Positions 40,201 to 51,795 of a stretch of 64,000 nt of DNA are shown piece after piece. The notes under the pieces were generated by a model that saw only the letters and a program-made list of their open reading frames with translations, was not told the origin of the DNA and ran no database searches. How positions within the stretch are numbered: the first letter of the stretch is position 1; every line of letters begins with the position of its first letter. A program made the translations under genes and the position numbers. This DNA is from Isoetes taiwanensis (lineage: Eukaryota; Streptophyta; Lycopodiopsida; Isoetales; Isoetaceae). The stretch spans positions 16,278,872-16,342,871 of the forward strand of contig JAJEKV010000014.1 of NCBI GenBank assembly GCA_021234155.1. The letters are read 5' to 3'.

Positions 40201-43200
40201 ATACCCTGGGCACTGCCAAGTTGTATTGGCATTTTAATCCATTGAAAAGCCTAACGACTTAAGCAATTTAGTTATTTTTAGAAAACCAGCAGATCTTACC
40301 TATCAGCTAAAGACAACCACGGAAGTCTCTTCCCAAAGTGAAAAGCCTTATCTATGCTTAGAATGCCACTTAAAGCTGCAAGGGTTCATCCTTGAATTCA
40401 AAAAACAATATAGCGTCATAGATAGTTCGCTCCTTTCATTCTTGCCAGAAGAGATACCTGAAGCCTTTTTAAGTGATGCCATATGTCAGCGCACAAATTT
40501 CAGCTCAAAACTTGTGAGAGCACCCTGTCATTCCTCCAGATGAGAACTCTTCTTTAGCGTTCCAGTACCACGAGTGTCCTTTAACTGTATAAATGACATA
40601 GTATTTGCTTTTTTCTTGTTATAGAGACTAGTTTGTTGCTTCTCTTACAGCAGCATATATAGCAGGAATAATGACGCCAAACAGCAAAACCCCGTGTCTT
40701 TGCTGCCAACTCTGCACCAATTTTGTAAAAATATTTCCTGCGAGTTCTTGTGTTGCAACTATTTGTTCTTGTATGGTGTGAATTATGAAATTTGGGTTTG
40801 CTAGTAGATTCTTGTGCAAGTGGTGGGTGCTGTTAAGAGAGTTGCTTTTCTGTCAGAAACAGTGACAGCCTCACATTGTAGAATAATTGTTGTTGTACTG
40901 ATTGCGTTCCAGAATAGCTCTGCAGCAAAGGCAATGCAAAGTTTCAGAGAAAAGCTTCCTGCTTTCCAAATGAGAGAAAAGGTTTTGAAAGTTGTCAATG
41001 AAAACCAGGTTTGTCTAGCCTACCGTGTTTTCTATCCTGTAGAAGGAATAAGTAGCGTTCTTTTAATTTTCTAATGCATTGTTATTTGGAAATGCTGTCT
41101 AGTAGGTGGTTGTAATATCAGGAGAGACGGGTTGTGGTAAAACGACACAGCTACCGCAATTTATCTTGGAAAATGAGATAGAGTGTGGGCGTGGAATGGA
41201 CTGTAGCATTATATGCACCCAGCCACGTCGTATATCTGCTATTTCTGTTGCTTCACGTGTTGCCATGGAAAGAGGCGATTCCTTGGGAGAAATTGTGGGA
41301 TATCAAATTCGGCTAGAGTCTAAGCGATCTTTGCAGACACGTTTACTTTTTTGCACAACTGGCGTGCTTCTTCGTCGCTTAGTATGAGTCTTCAGTATTG
41401 ATTAGAGTTTGACAGCAAGAAATATGAAAGTTAACATTTCCTGTAATTGTACTTTCACAGGTGAAAGACCCAAAGTTACAAGGAGTTAGCCATGTTGTGG
41501 TAGATGAAATTCATGAACGTGGGATGAATGAGGATTTTCTTCTCATTGTACTACGCAATTTGATATGTCAACGTCCCAATCTACATCTTATCCTCATGAG
41601 TGCAACCATCAATGCTGAGGCGTTTTCAAAATATTTCAACCAAGCCCCAATGCTTCATATTCCTGTATGTAGTATTTTCTTGTGAAATGTATGCAGCCTA
41701 AAAGCTGCTAGCTTATGTTCTTTGCATGAAATGGACTCTTGAGACTGCAGGGGTACACTTTTCCTGTAAGGGAGCTGTTTCTTGAGGATATACTTCAATT
41801 GACAGGCTATTGTATACCCAATGAACAATCAGGACAGCTAAGTTCAACCTTTGGTCGGCGAAGGAGATGTTACGAAAAGATTAAGGATCCTGTGACAGCA
41901 AAATTTGATGTAAGTTCGCTGTTTTGTGTTACATGATCAAGCAGGCATTTATCAAGCAACTGCTTGTTCCTAGGTGTTCATTTTCATGGAAAAGAGAGAA
42001 TGTAAATGACACAATGTAGGCTAAGAGCATTTAGAATACTTTAATGCAAGATCAAACCTACCCTGACTGTAATATGGATTGTGAACATATATTTTTCCTA
42101 AACATGGGCTGGCCCGTCATCTTGATTCATCAAATAATATAGTCAGATTCTTCTCCCTTATTTTATCCTGCACTTATGAAGAACTTTTCAACATTCTGTA
42201 TTTGACATGACGATTTGATTCTTTGCAGGAAATTGACTTTGAAACTGAGTATAAAGCATACAGCAGATCTACTCGAATGTCTCTTGAAGCATATAATGGA
42301 GATGCAATTGATCTTGACTTGGTAGTTTTGACATCTTGCTCCGCACGTCCTGCATATTTTATTGAACTTATACCATCCTGATTGGTGTCTAGATTGAGGC
42401 CACCATCCAACATATTTGCAGGTCGGGAGATGAAGGGGCCATACTAGTTTTCCTTACCGGATGGGATGATATTTCCAAAATGCTTGATAAGCTAAAGGGA
42501 AATCCCCTTCTTGGTAATCGGAACAAGTTTTTACTGTTACCCTTGCATGGCTCCATGCCTACAGTTAATCAACAAGAGATTTTCCAGCGCCCACCCATTG
42601 GAGTGAGGTAGTTTTTAAGATTGATGTGACTTAGAATAGGTAGTCTTTATTGATATTGCATTCTGTCATTGCAGAAAAGTTGTTCTTGCAACGAATATTG
42701 CAGAAACAAGTATCACAATTGATGATGTGGTATATGTAATTGATTGTGGGAAATCAAAGGAAACTAGTTATGATGCATTAAATAAGGTTGCATGTTTGAC
42801 GCCTTCGTGGATATCTCAGGCATCAGCACAGCAGGTGAAGCATTAATCTCTTGTAGAATAAAATACAGACAGAATCTGACTACCATACTCTGCAAGGTAG
42901 TTAAATATCATATTCTGCAAGGTTATTGCATCTAATTGAAGCTGTTCTTTTTATGTTTCAAAGAGACGAGGACGAGCAGGAAGAGTGCAGCCTGGCATTT
43001 GCTACCATATTTATCCTAAAGTTATTTATGATGCAATGCCTAAGTATCAACTGCCGGAGATTCTAAGGACTCCTTTAGAATCCTTATGCATCCAAATAAA
43101 GAGTCTGGAACTTGGACTTGTTGCGAATTTTCTTTCTCAAGCCATGCAGCCACCCGAGGCCCTTGCAGTGCATAATGCTATCAGTCTACTCAAAGAAATT

Positions 43201-44420
43201 AGTGCTTTGGATTCCGAAGAAAACCTTACTCCATTAGGTTGAATTCTGCCTGTTTGATTTTTTTTTTCTATCTAGCCATTCTAGGAGAACCAACACTACT
43301 TTCTGTTGTACAGGTCGTCACCTTGCTACACTTCCATTGGATCCAAAGGTGGGGAAGATGCTTTTAATGGGAGCTATCTTCCGTTGTATTGAACCAGCAT
43401 TAACCATAGCAGCGGCATTGGCTCATCGAGATCCCTTTGTTCTCCCCATTGAGAGGAAAGAAGAAGCTGATGAAGCGAGGAGATGGTTTGCAGGAGATTC
43501 TAGAAGGTAAATAAGCAGCGTATGCACACATATTTATTCTATATGTATGCTTTTGAAACATTGTGGTGATAATTTCAGTGATCACATGGCAATTGTAAAT
43601 GCATTCAACAAATACCTTGAAGCTAAGCGTCAGGGCGTTGAACGGAATTATTGCTGGAAAAATTATTTATCTCTCTCAACATTGCAGTGGATGGAAAGTG
43701 CTCGATGCCAATTTTATGACCTCCTTGGTGACATTGGTTTTGTAGATAAAAAACTGGGCTTTAAGGTTTGGTGTTGGCAATTAAGTCTGCTTTCTATGGG
43801 TTCATCTTATATTAATTGTAAAGCTGTGCAGGGATATAACAACTATGGTGATGACCTGGAAATGGTACGGGCTATTCTTTGTGCTGGCTTATTCCCAAAT
43901 GTTGTTCGTTGTACAAAACGGGGGAAGCGAACTATATTCCATACCAAAGATGATGGAAAAGTTGAACCTCATCCATCATCTGTGAATTCACGAGTGTCTT
44001 ATTTTCCATATCCATATCTTGTTTATAGTGACAAGGTCAAAACGACTGCAATTTATCTCAGGGATTCATCAAATATCTCTGATTATGCATTACTCATGTT
44101 CGGAGGAAGTCTTGTATCAAATAGTGATGGCCACGTTGAAATGCTTAATGGCTACCTGAATTTCTTATCAGCATCTCCTAGTACAATGCGCATTGTTAAT
44201 GTATGTAGCTTTCATATTTAAACATAGAACTAAAGTTATTGTTGCTTATCTAATTTCAGGACTAATGCAGGACTTAAGGCAGAGGCTAGACCACCTTCTT
44301 CAGCACAAGATAGAAGACCCAAAGTTTGACGTTTGTTTGGAAGGCAAGGACATTGTCAATGCTGTGATACAGTTACTGCATAGTGGCCAATTTCAAAGAC
44401 ATTATGTAGAGGATGCCTAG
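37286..44420 (+). CDS. DExH1-type DEAH-box ATP-dependent RNA helicase, 15 exons
   Basis: Exons that join in phase: 37286-37791, 38061-38166, 38256-38468, 40913-41008, 41106-41381, 41461-41664, 41751-41909, 42229-42321, 42393-42607, 42675-42834, 42964-43237, 43314-43506, 43579-43765, 43832-44200, 44271-44420. They give 1,066 residues; Arabidopsis DExH1 (At2g35920) has about 990. Visible parts: an RG-rich N-terminus with [13 protein letters not shown]; Walker [10 protein letters not shown] (Lys319); DEIH (414-417); SAT (446-448); [12 protein letters not shown] (motif V); QRRGRAGR (676-683, motif VI). After these come the helicase-associated winged-helix and ratchet region ([16 protein letters not shown]...[10 protein letters not shown]) and an OB-fold-type end ([23 protein letters not shown]). 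All motifs needed for ATP hydrolysis are present and there is no frame break. The family remodels RNA or RNA-protein complexes. The start was chosen as the first ATG after an in-frame stop; a second ATG at 37364 begins the part conserved with Arabidopsis. Segment 37517-37636 (120 nt) may be a further intron. Confidence 0.93.
39323..39391 (+). pseudogene. possible non-LTR retrotransposon zinc-knuckle relic inside a helicase intron
   Basis: Within the 2.44-kb intron (38469-40912) one frame reads [20 protein letters not shown]. The C-x2-C-x9-H-x5-C spacing, followed by PAYE, is common near the end of LINE reverse transcriptases (C.LC..GE.ED..H....CP.Y). The flanks are not recognisable. It would explain the unusual length of this intron. 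Confidence 0.35.
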
Positions 44421-44830
44421 GAATATGTCGCCTATTCTTTGGGAGAACAGTCATGTACAGGTATCGTTGCGGCTGTGTACCATACAAGGTTGAGGTTACC
44501 CATAAAAAATTGATCTATAAAGTTGTGTTCTTTTAAAATGTTTTTCCCAGGTATGGTCTACAATGGTATTGTCTAAAAGAGAACCGTATGGTCTATGAGA
44601 CCATAATATATAATATATATGGCAGTCTTTATCAGCTAGCCAAATCTAGCAAAATGAAATTATAGGGAAACAGTAGAAGCAGTACCGGAGGAGTGAGTCA
44701 AAATTATAAGTTATAATCTCTTGTTAAAGGTGTTTTTGCCTCTTATAGACTGATTGTAATCAATATCAGAGGAGTGAATTAGAAAATTCTCAAGTTAAGT
44801 AGCTTGTTTTCTTCGTACAGGTTGATGTTA

Positions 44831-45015
44831 TTCTTTCTGAGTGAATTGTGAAATCTTTATTCGTGGCCATGTCATAATATGGTCCACTTTGGCATTTTGT
44901 AAGTAGGCAAGCAGTTTTGGTGCGTATATTCTTTCTGAGTGGATCTTTATTTGAAGCCACGTCATAGTATGTTCCACTTTGGCATTTTGTAAGCAGGCAA
45001 TAGTTTTGGTATATG
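44831..45015 (+). repeat. tandem duplication of ~95 bp downstream of the helicase
   Basis: Copies at about 44831-44928 and 44929-45015 share TTCTTTCTGAGTG, ATCTTTATTYG, CCAYGTCATARTATG and TCCACTTTGGCATTTTGTAA. The second copy has an internal 10-bp deletion. Confidence 0.85.
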
Positions 45016-47440
45016 TACGTAAGATAAGTGGGTCTGTGTTCTTGCAAATCTGAAATCATTCTTATCCAGATAGCAAATGGCCTCCTAAGAACCAGTAAAA
45101 TCTTACCTTCACGACGTTGAATAAGAAGGGGGCTGGCAATTTCCAGACCCCATGACTTGTAGAATCCAGTTGCGCATCAACATCGCTCTCGGGTTCTACC
45201 CCTTTTTAGTACTTCCTGAGCCAATTCCCCATCGTTTTTGCGCATCAAGCCCAGGAATATGTTCATCCGCCAATATGATGGCTGGTTATAGTTCAGTCAA
45301 GATTCCAAGTGGCCCTGCCTGGACCACGTCACCTATGGGAGGTATTATGTATTCGGCGTATCCAGCTCCTTCCCCGATAGCATCCGCGTCAACAGGTTCA
45401 GAATCAGGTGCAGTTATATCATAAGCTCATGCTCCTATTACTTCAATTCGTATTTACTCAAATGATGCTATAAACCTTCATCGAACTTGCACTCTCGCGG
45501 TTTCACTTCTGAAGAGCATGCAGAGAGATACAATACTCTTGACTTGAGCAGTCCCCACCTGCTCAATTCTATTCTATTCTATTATGTACAAACCTTGCGG
45601 AAAAAACAACCTATTTGAGGAAGGCACACGAGTGGTCCAGCACATGCATGCCATGTTTCAGAATCCAGGGTGTCGTGTCACTATCCATTCCATTCCACAT
45701 CATGCAAGGTCCTTGCCTTACTATTTGTAAGACTCAAATTTAGAATCAAAGCAAAAGAAAGTAAAGAAAAGAAAAGAAAAAAATTAGGGTGCCCCTGAAC
45801 GGGTTATGCACAATAATCCGCAAGGGAAGCATTGATTGATTCCAGATATATCAGCTAGATCAACATGGAAATGTTAAAGACTATCAAGGAGATGTTGTAG
45901 GAGACCTATAACCTATTCAAGGTAATCCTATTCTTTATTTTTTTGTAATATATATGCATTAATTATATTCTCTCTTTATTCTTATGTACCTCTAGAATAG
46001 AATGAGTAAAATAGGGTCAAAGTATGGACTCTTTCTTGCATACAATTTTTGGAGTCCAAGATCCCAATATGTTTTGATTCTCCATGATGAACGAACAAGG
46101 TGTTGTCTCACAATGGGTTGCCCCCATGAACCATGGCTGTAGATCCGATGTGGATGTTCTCTTTAGCCCATTTTTTGCAACATGTCAACTTTAACCACAT
46201 TTTGGGTTGCAATAAAGACAGACCCTTGCTTTTTTGGTGCACAGGAATATTCCAGTGATATGTTGGTATATTCTAGGGATGTGGGTTGCATGCTTTAACC
46301 TACTATTAGGTTACCTACTGTAACTGGTGTTTATTAGTAATTCATGAGCCGGTGGAGAAGGTCACCTCCTTGAACAAAGGATTAAACACCAAGCTGCACA
46401 ATTTTGATGCCTTTAAAACCAGCATTTTCCAACTCTTCCATCAGCTAGTTCTGGGCGACAAAAGCAAGTGCCAACTAAGCCATCCAGCTACTTAGTGTAT
46501 CTCAAACTTCTTTATCTGTTTTGTAAAGAATAGTTGGAATGCAATCTTTCCTAATTTCTTGATTTTTGTGTTTGCAGTTTTGTATGCCTGCAGATTTCTT
46601 GTGTGCCCGTATGGGAATGGAACAAGTATTCTTCCTCCATCTTATCTCTGACTCTAAAATATGTATTTCCAAAATCTAGCACGAATGTATGATATGAATT
46701 TTGGATTGATGTATTTTGACGCCTGCGTGATCGAGGGTAATAAGCCAGGAATTTTAAGGTGGATTTACAAGGAATTACCAAAGGATATAAAGCAGAAATT
46801 GAAAGCTATATATTTTGATATAGCTGTAGAACCAATGATGTGTTACTAAAGCAAAGTTCTTTCACCATGTACATTGCGAGCAAAACAAAAGAAAGAAGAA
46901 TGTCCAAATTCTAATTCTTATATACTTATTTCTTGCTCCCTTACAATACATAAGCGATCGAAAGAGACAAACCAGGTGAAAAAAACAAATCAGCTTTCAA
47001 GTTCGATCTTAAAGAACAATCAAATGAAAAATATAAAAACAAATGCTGAAACAGAAACCATAGGCACACTTTCGCTTCACCAGAGGGCAACCCCTCGTGC
47101 GCAGCACCTTGTTTTATTTAAGATTTTGTCATTACATTTAAATTGATATTTGAATGGAGTGTAAGTAATGAATCTTATATTATAACTTATAAACTTGGGT
47201 AACAATTATATTACAGTGATTATTCTGTTTAAGGTGTGGAAGAGACACAAACATGCAAGCATTGCCATCGCTCAAGGACCGAGGCCAATTAATATCTGAA
47301 AAATAGTAAGTTCTTAATCTAACTTTATCAATTGTACTTGTTTGCATTTTATTTTATTTTAATCTAGTAAAGCTAAAGAGATCCAGTATCATACTAAAAT
47401 TTCTATATAAAGGTGTATTTCAAATAAAAATAACAGTTGC
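45016..47440. other. gene-free stretch
   Basis: I see no supported gene. It contains short TTCTA repeats (45560-45580), a GAAAA-rich run (45750-45782) and small frames at 45152-45424 and 46661-46849 without recognisable motifs. Confidence 0.4.
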
Positions 47441-47705
47441 CATTGTTAAAAAGCTTCCAGCACAATAGATGCCTGAGGATAATATTTGAATGCATCATTT
47501 GTGGAATCTATTTAGTCTACATACATGAGATGCCAATCCTATAATCCCACATCTAGGTCTAAGGCATTCTACAGCTTGAAATCATGCTAGGCGTGAATAG
47601 CTCTAAAGCTTCCAGCATAATACACACTTGAGAATAATATTTGAATGCATAATGTGTGAAACCTGTTTAGTCTATATATCTTAGATGCCAATCCTCTAAT
47701 CCCAC
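47441..47705 (+). repeat. two direct copies of ~105 bp
   Basis: Copies at about 47447-47550 and 47604-47705 share AAGCTTCCAGCAYAATA, GATAATATTTGAATGCAT, GTTTAGTCTA and GATGCCAATCC, then TAATCCCAC. They are separated by about 55 bp. Confidence 0.85.
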
Positions 47706-48535
47706 TGTATAGTGAACCCGGGAATGTCAATGAAAAAAGTTCCATTTTCCAAAATCACGGTCAAGCATTCCTAAGGCTAAAATATAAAGGTATCATGACC
47801 TAGATTTATTTTTAACCATTGTCTTTTAAGGTGTTGATTTGAGGAGGTTTAGGCACAAGATTTGGCGCCAAAATTTACTCAAAGCCTGACACGGTTGCAT
47901 TCACCAATTGTCGACTCTCAGTAGGCCGTAATGCTAGTGTACAAGGATGATTCATCGACTGAGCTGTAAATCAGATTGATATAAATGAGAGCTTAACTTT
48001 CATTAGGGCTTGTGTTTCCAGGAATTACTTGCCAGTTTGGTTGAGGTTTGGTGGAGTCAATGTAGCTATAATATTTGGGTCATACCTAATGTCACAATGC
48101 CAACAATAATAATATTCCAATGGTTGTTATATCTCTTATGTTTTGAAGTATTTACAGTCGAAATGTGATTGAATAGACATTTCCTTCCTTTGAATTGCCA
48201 TTGCATTGAAACCAAGCATTATCTGTCTAACACTTTGTAAACAATGATACATTCTTCAAGTTTGGTATATTATTTTGGTCCACTCACAAGCAATGCATAG
48301 AATACCAAGACCTATAGATTATGCTAAAAGAAGCTATAACCATAAGCATGACATCTCAACATCACAGAATCCAAATCACAAACTTCATGATGTAGCCAAG
48401 GTATTTCTTGCTGGTGCCTTTCAAGAACACCCTATGCCAATAAAGCTATTGTAGTTTCAATATCTGATGTTGTATGGAGTTGGTTCACACTGATTTCAAT
48501 AAGTAGCAAAGCAAGTGCCTTCGAGTGTTTAGAAG
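47706..48535. other. gene-free stretch
   Basis: AT-rich; no coding signal, RNA gene or clear repeat seen. Confidence 0.45.
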
Positions 48536-48665
48536 GAAGGAAGGAAGGAAGGTACTTTTATCGTCCACGGAGACCAATCGGTCTATGGGACCCAATACAA
48601 AAAACGCAGCAAGCGGATTACTGCCCGGATTAAAAAAACCAGCATAATAAGCATGATATATCATA
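48536..48665 (-). repeat. retroelement 3' tail, copy c (GAAGG-type tail)
   Basis: AAGGAAGGAAGGAAGG is followed by TTTTATCGTCCACGGAGACC, AATCGGTCTATGGGACCCAA, then GCGGATTACTGCCCGGATTA. This is the best-preserved copy in the window. On the minus strand a frame reads through the block (GPIDRLVSVDDKS), so it may be the coding 3' end of a LINE or a SINE derived from it. Confidence 0.65.
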
Positions 48666-48834
48666 GAGATGTAAAGGCCCCAAACCATACCTATCCAAAG
48701 TCTCGGGAGTGTTTGTCTCCATTTCGATGAAAAAAATGTAGGATTTATGTTATGGGCTGCCACAAGTGGCCAGAATTTGGCAGGGCATGCCGTTATCCTC
48801 GTGGCACCAACAAATGGCATGGAAAAGCCTTGGC

Positions 48835-49918
48835 ATGTTTGAGCCACCTTGGCATGTTGGAGCCTAGGTGGCATGTTGGAGCCCACGTTGCATGTTTGAG
48901 CCACCTTGGCATGTTGGAGCCTAGGTGGCGTGTTTGCCCATCTTGGCATGTTGGAGCCCACGTGGCCTGTTTGAGCCACCTTAGCATGTTGGAGCCTAGG
49001 TGGCATGTTTGAGCCACCTTGGCATGTTGGAGCCTAGTTGAGCCACCTTGGCATGTTAGCACCCACGTGGCATATTGGAGCCAACCAGGTGGCATGATAG
49101 ATCCTAGGGGCACAACATTTGAACCATAAAAAAATAACACATGAAATTAAATTAAATTATTAAAAATATTTCATTAAAAATGGCATTTTTAGGCCATTAA
49201 TGTTTGAATTAGAATCTTGAAGCCACCTTGGCTTGCTGGAGCCAAGGTGGCATGTTTGAGCCATCTTGGCATGTTTGAGTCACCTTGGCATATTGGAGCC
49301 ACCTTGGTATGTTTGAGCCACCTTGGCATGTTGGAGCCTAGGTGGCGTGTTTGAGCCATCTTGGCATGTTTGAGCCACCTTGGTACATTAGAGCCTAGGT
49401 GGCAAGCTGAAGCCCGCGTGGCATGTTTGAGTCTAGGTGGCACGTTGCAACCTAGGTGGCATATTGGAGCCTAGGTGGCATGTTTGGGCCACCTTGGCAT
49501 GTTTGAGACACCTTGGCATGTTTGAGTCACCTTGGCATGTTGGAGCCTAGGTGGCACGTTGGAGCTTACGTGGCATATTTGAGCCTAGGTGGCATGTTTG
49601 AGCCACCTTGACATGTTTGAGCCTAGGTGGCATGTTGGAGCCACCTTGGCATGATGGAGCCTGGGTGGCATGTTGGAGCCTGGGTGGCATGTTGGAGCCA
49701 CCTTGCCATGTTTGAGCCTAGATGGCATGTTGGAGCCCGCGTGGCATGTTTGAGCCACCTTGGCATGTTTGAGCCTAGGTGGCATGTTGGAGCCCATATG
49801 GATATGTTTGAGCCACCTTGGCATGTTGGAGCAAAGGTGGCATATTGGAGCCCATGTAGCATGTTTGAGCCTAGATGGCATGTTGGAGCCTAGGTGGCGT
49901 GTTGGAGCCTAGGTGGCT
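48835..49918 (+). repeat. 19-bp minisatellite in two blocks
   Basis: Block 1 is about 48835-49110 and block 2 about 49214-49918, split by ~100 bp of AT-rich sequence. The unit is GGCATGTTKGAGCC plus five variable bases. Three main variants exist: ending ACCTT, TAGGT and CACGT/CGCGT. They alternate irregularly, so CCACCTTGG and CCTAGGTGG recur. Because 19 is not a multiple of three, all frames pass through the array in turn. Long open frames on both strands (for example MPRWLKHATRAPTCHLGSN on the minus strand) follow from the composition and are not evidence of a gene. Confidence 0.97.
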
Positions 49919-50446
49919 TAGAGCCAGTTTTTCATTGAAAAACCTCGGCCCAATGCTACAGTGCCATGAGGAGCAAGGGACGGATATGGCGATGCATAAC
50001 CACTGGAACTGAGCCCTTAAAATTTGTAAAAGTCGTATAGATAATTATCCTAAGCTACTGGGATCGGAATCAAGGGTTTGTTTGAGGTATTTCAAGTTAT
50101 TATCTTAGTCAAAGAAGCTACAGTGTTTAAGTTAATATGAAATGAACAATGACAATAATCCAATGGTTATTCTTTGTTCTCAATAGTATTGATAGTTTTA
50201 TTCTCGCATGAGAAAACATTATTGTCTAATGCAAAATGATTAAAATGCTATATTGAGTTGGTGAATGATATTCAATGAAGTTGAGAGTTTGATTTTGTTA
50301 GGATCTTATTGAGTGCAATAAGATCAAGTTGTTAAGTTTTATTAAAAAATAAACCAAAGGTTGCTTTGCAATCTCACAATAAATATTAGAGGTATAAGGA
50401 AATCTTGACGTCGTTACACTTGTGACACCAGTAAAGAGCATGGAAT
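49919..50446. other. gene-free stretch
   Basis: AT-rich; nothing recognised. Confidence 0.45.
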
Positions 50447-50545
50447 CAGGCCTCCAGATTCGAATGGTTCTTCCCAGAATTTTCGGTTCTTAAAATCTGA
50501 TTTGTGGCAAACACGCCGGAACCCCCTTCTTGATAAATTACTTAA
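50447..50545 (+). repeat. ~100-bp dispersed repeat, second copy at 56712-56815
   Basis: Shares CTCCAGATTCG, CCYAGAATTTTTCG, TTCTTAAAATCYGATTTG, GCAAAVAYGCC and CCCCTTCTTGATAAATTACTT with the copy at 56.7 kb, in the same orientation. Confidence 0.8.
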
Positions 50546-50570
50546 TTATACAAGAAATTTATCACGGTGG

Positions 50571-51172
50571 CCTTAAATTGTCTATATCTACACCTCTACA
50601 CCATCCTTAAGGCCACGAAGGGGCCAAAATTTTTTTTAGTTAACACAAACTATTAACACACAACTAACATTATTAACACAAACCATTGCATTTGACACAT
50701 TTAAATTAAAATCCCCCTTAAACCCCCTTTGGTTTGTGTGCATATTCACACGGGGGGTTACTTCGGGCAACGAGAGCCTTCGGATGGGCATATTTGCCCT
50801 TTATTCCAAGATCTGGACTGTACATAGCGATCCTCATTTGTGGGGTATGCATGTACAAGTTTTTGTATACTGTATTTTAAGGTTTGCAAAATACTATAAG
50901 ATTTGAGACAATGTACTTAATGGTGTTAATTTTGTACATGTATTGTAAATTTTTTGAGGCTCTCGCTTCCCTACGTAATCCCCCGTGTGAATATGCACCC
51001 AAACCAAAGGGGGTTTAAGGGGGATTTTAATTTAAATGTGTCAAATGCAATGGTTTGTGTTAATAATGTTAGTTGTGTGTTAATAGTTTGTGTTAACTAA
51101 AAAATTTTTTGGCCCCTTCGTGGCCTTAAGGATGGTGTAGAGGTGTAGATATAGACAATTTAAGTAATTGCA
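50571..51172. repeat. foldback (long terminal inverted repeat) element, ~600 bp
   Basis: The left arm (about 50571-50785) and right arm (about 50957-51172) are inverted copies of about 215 bp. Outer ends are CTTAAATTGTCTATATCTAC and its complement. Inside them come GGCCACGAAGGGGCC, AACACAAACYATT and CCCCCTTAAACCCCCTTTGG, then TGTGCATATTCACACGGGG and the CGAGAGCC end. A 170-bp centre separates the arms and codes for nothing visible. RNA or single strands from this element would form a long hairpin. Confidence 0.9.
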
Positions 51173-51795
51173 ATGACCTTACTAGAAATAAAGGGCATGT
51201 TTCTGCCATCACTAGTCTCATTGTTCAAATTTAGGTCGGGCAGAATATGCAAAGCTAGAACCATATGGAGGTAGTAGGAAAAAGATATTGCAAATACTCA
51301 AAGTAAAATTTCTCTAAAGAGAAGCAATAGAATTGTAAGTAATCACCATAAATGAGATAATAGAATTACAGAATAGACCCTCTAATCCAGCATTTCCATG
51401 CGTGCTAGTGGCTGGATTATAATATAATATGCCTCTGCCCTATTATTCATGAGTGACTTGCCAAGCCCGGCTCCTTCAGAAGAAGATACAACAGACAGAT
51501 ACTATACGGATCTTGCACCTGTGGATGATGGCAATACACCTTCCATTTCTGCTTCAATTAGCAGCACTGACCAGCCTTTGAAAAGTACAAATAATGTGAT
51601 TGAAATCATGAACATAAGAAGAATATTGTGGCATCATGTCCCCTGCAATAGAACATGGAAAGGACCTAAAGATAACGAGAAGAGAACCCCGCAAGGTAAT
51701 AAATAGCAGAGATCCAAGAAGGTAGCTTGTGAGTCCAGCATAAACTGAAATGAATAGCATAAACTAAAATGAATTTCTGAGGACGAACTCTGTAC
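51173..51795. other. stretch downstream of the F-box/kelch relic
   Basis: An 85-codon plus-strand frame starting MSDLPSPAPSEEDTTDRYYT (51449-51706) has a protein-like Ser/Thr/Asp-rich beginning but no homology I recognise. The last exon of the minus-strand F-box gene could also lie here. Confidence 0.25.

Noticed and set aside
42174-43585. Minus-strand frames inside the helicase gene (42174-42413, 43400-43585)
   Set aside because: They are antisense shadows of well-supported helicase exons.
45152-45424. 90-codon plus-strand frame downstream of the helicase
   Set aside because: No ATG-supported structure or motif I recognise. The minus strand here is equally open for part of the length, so neither is convincing.
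48835-49918. Regularly spaced repeats that might suggest a CRISPR-like array
   Set aside because: Units are contiguous 19-mers with only five variable bases and no unique spacers, in a plant genome. It is a minisatellite.
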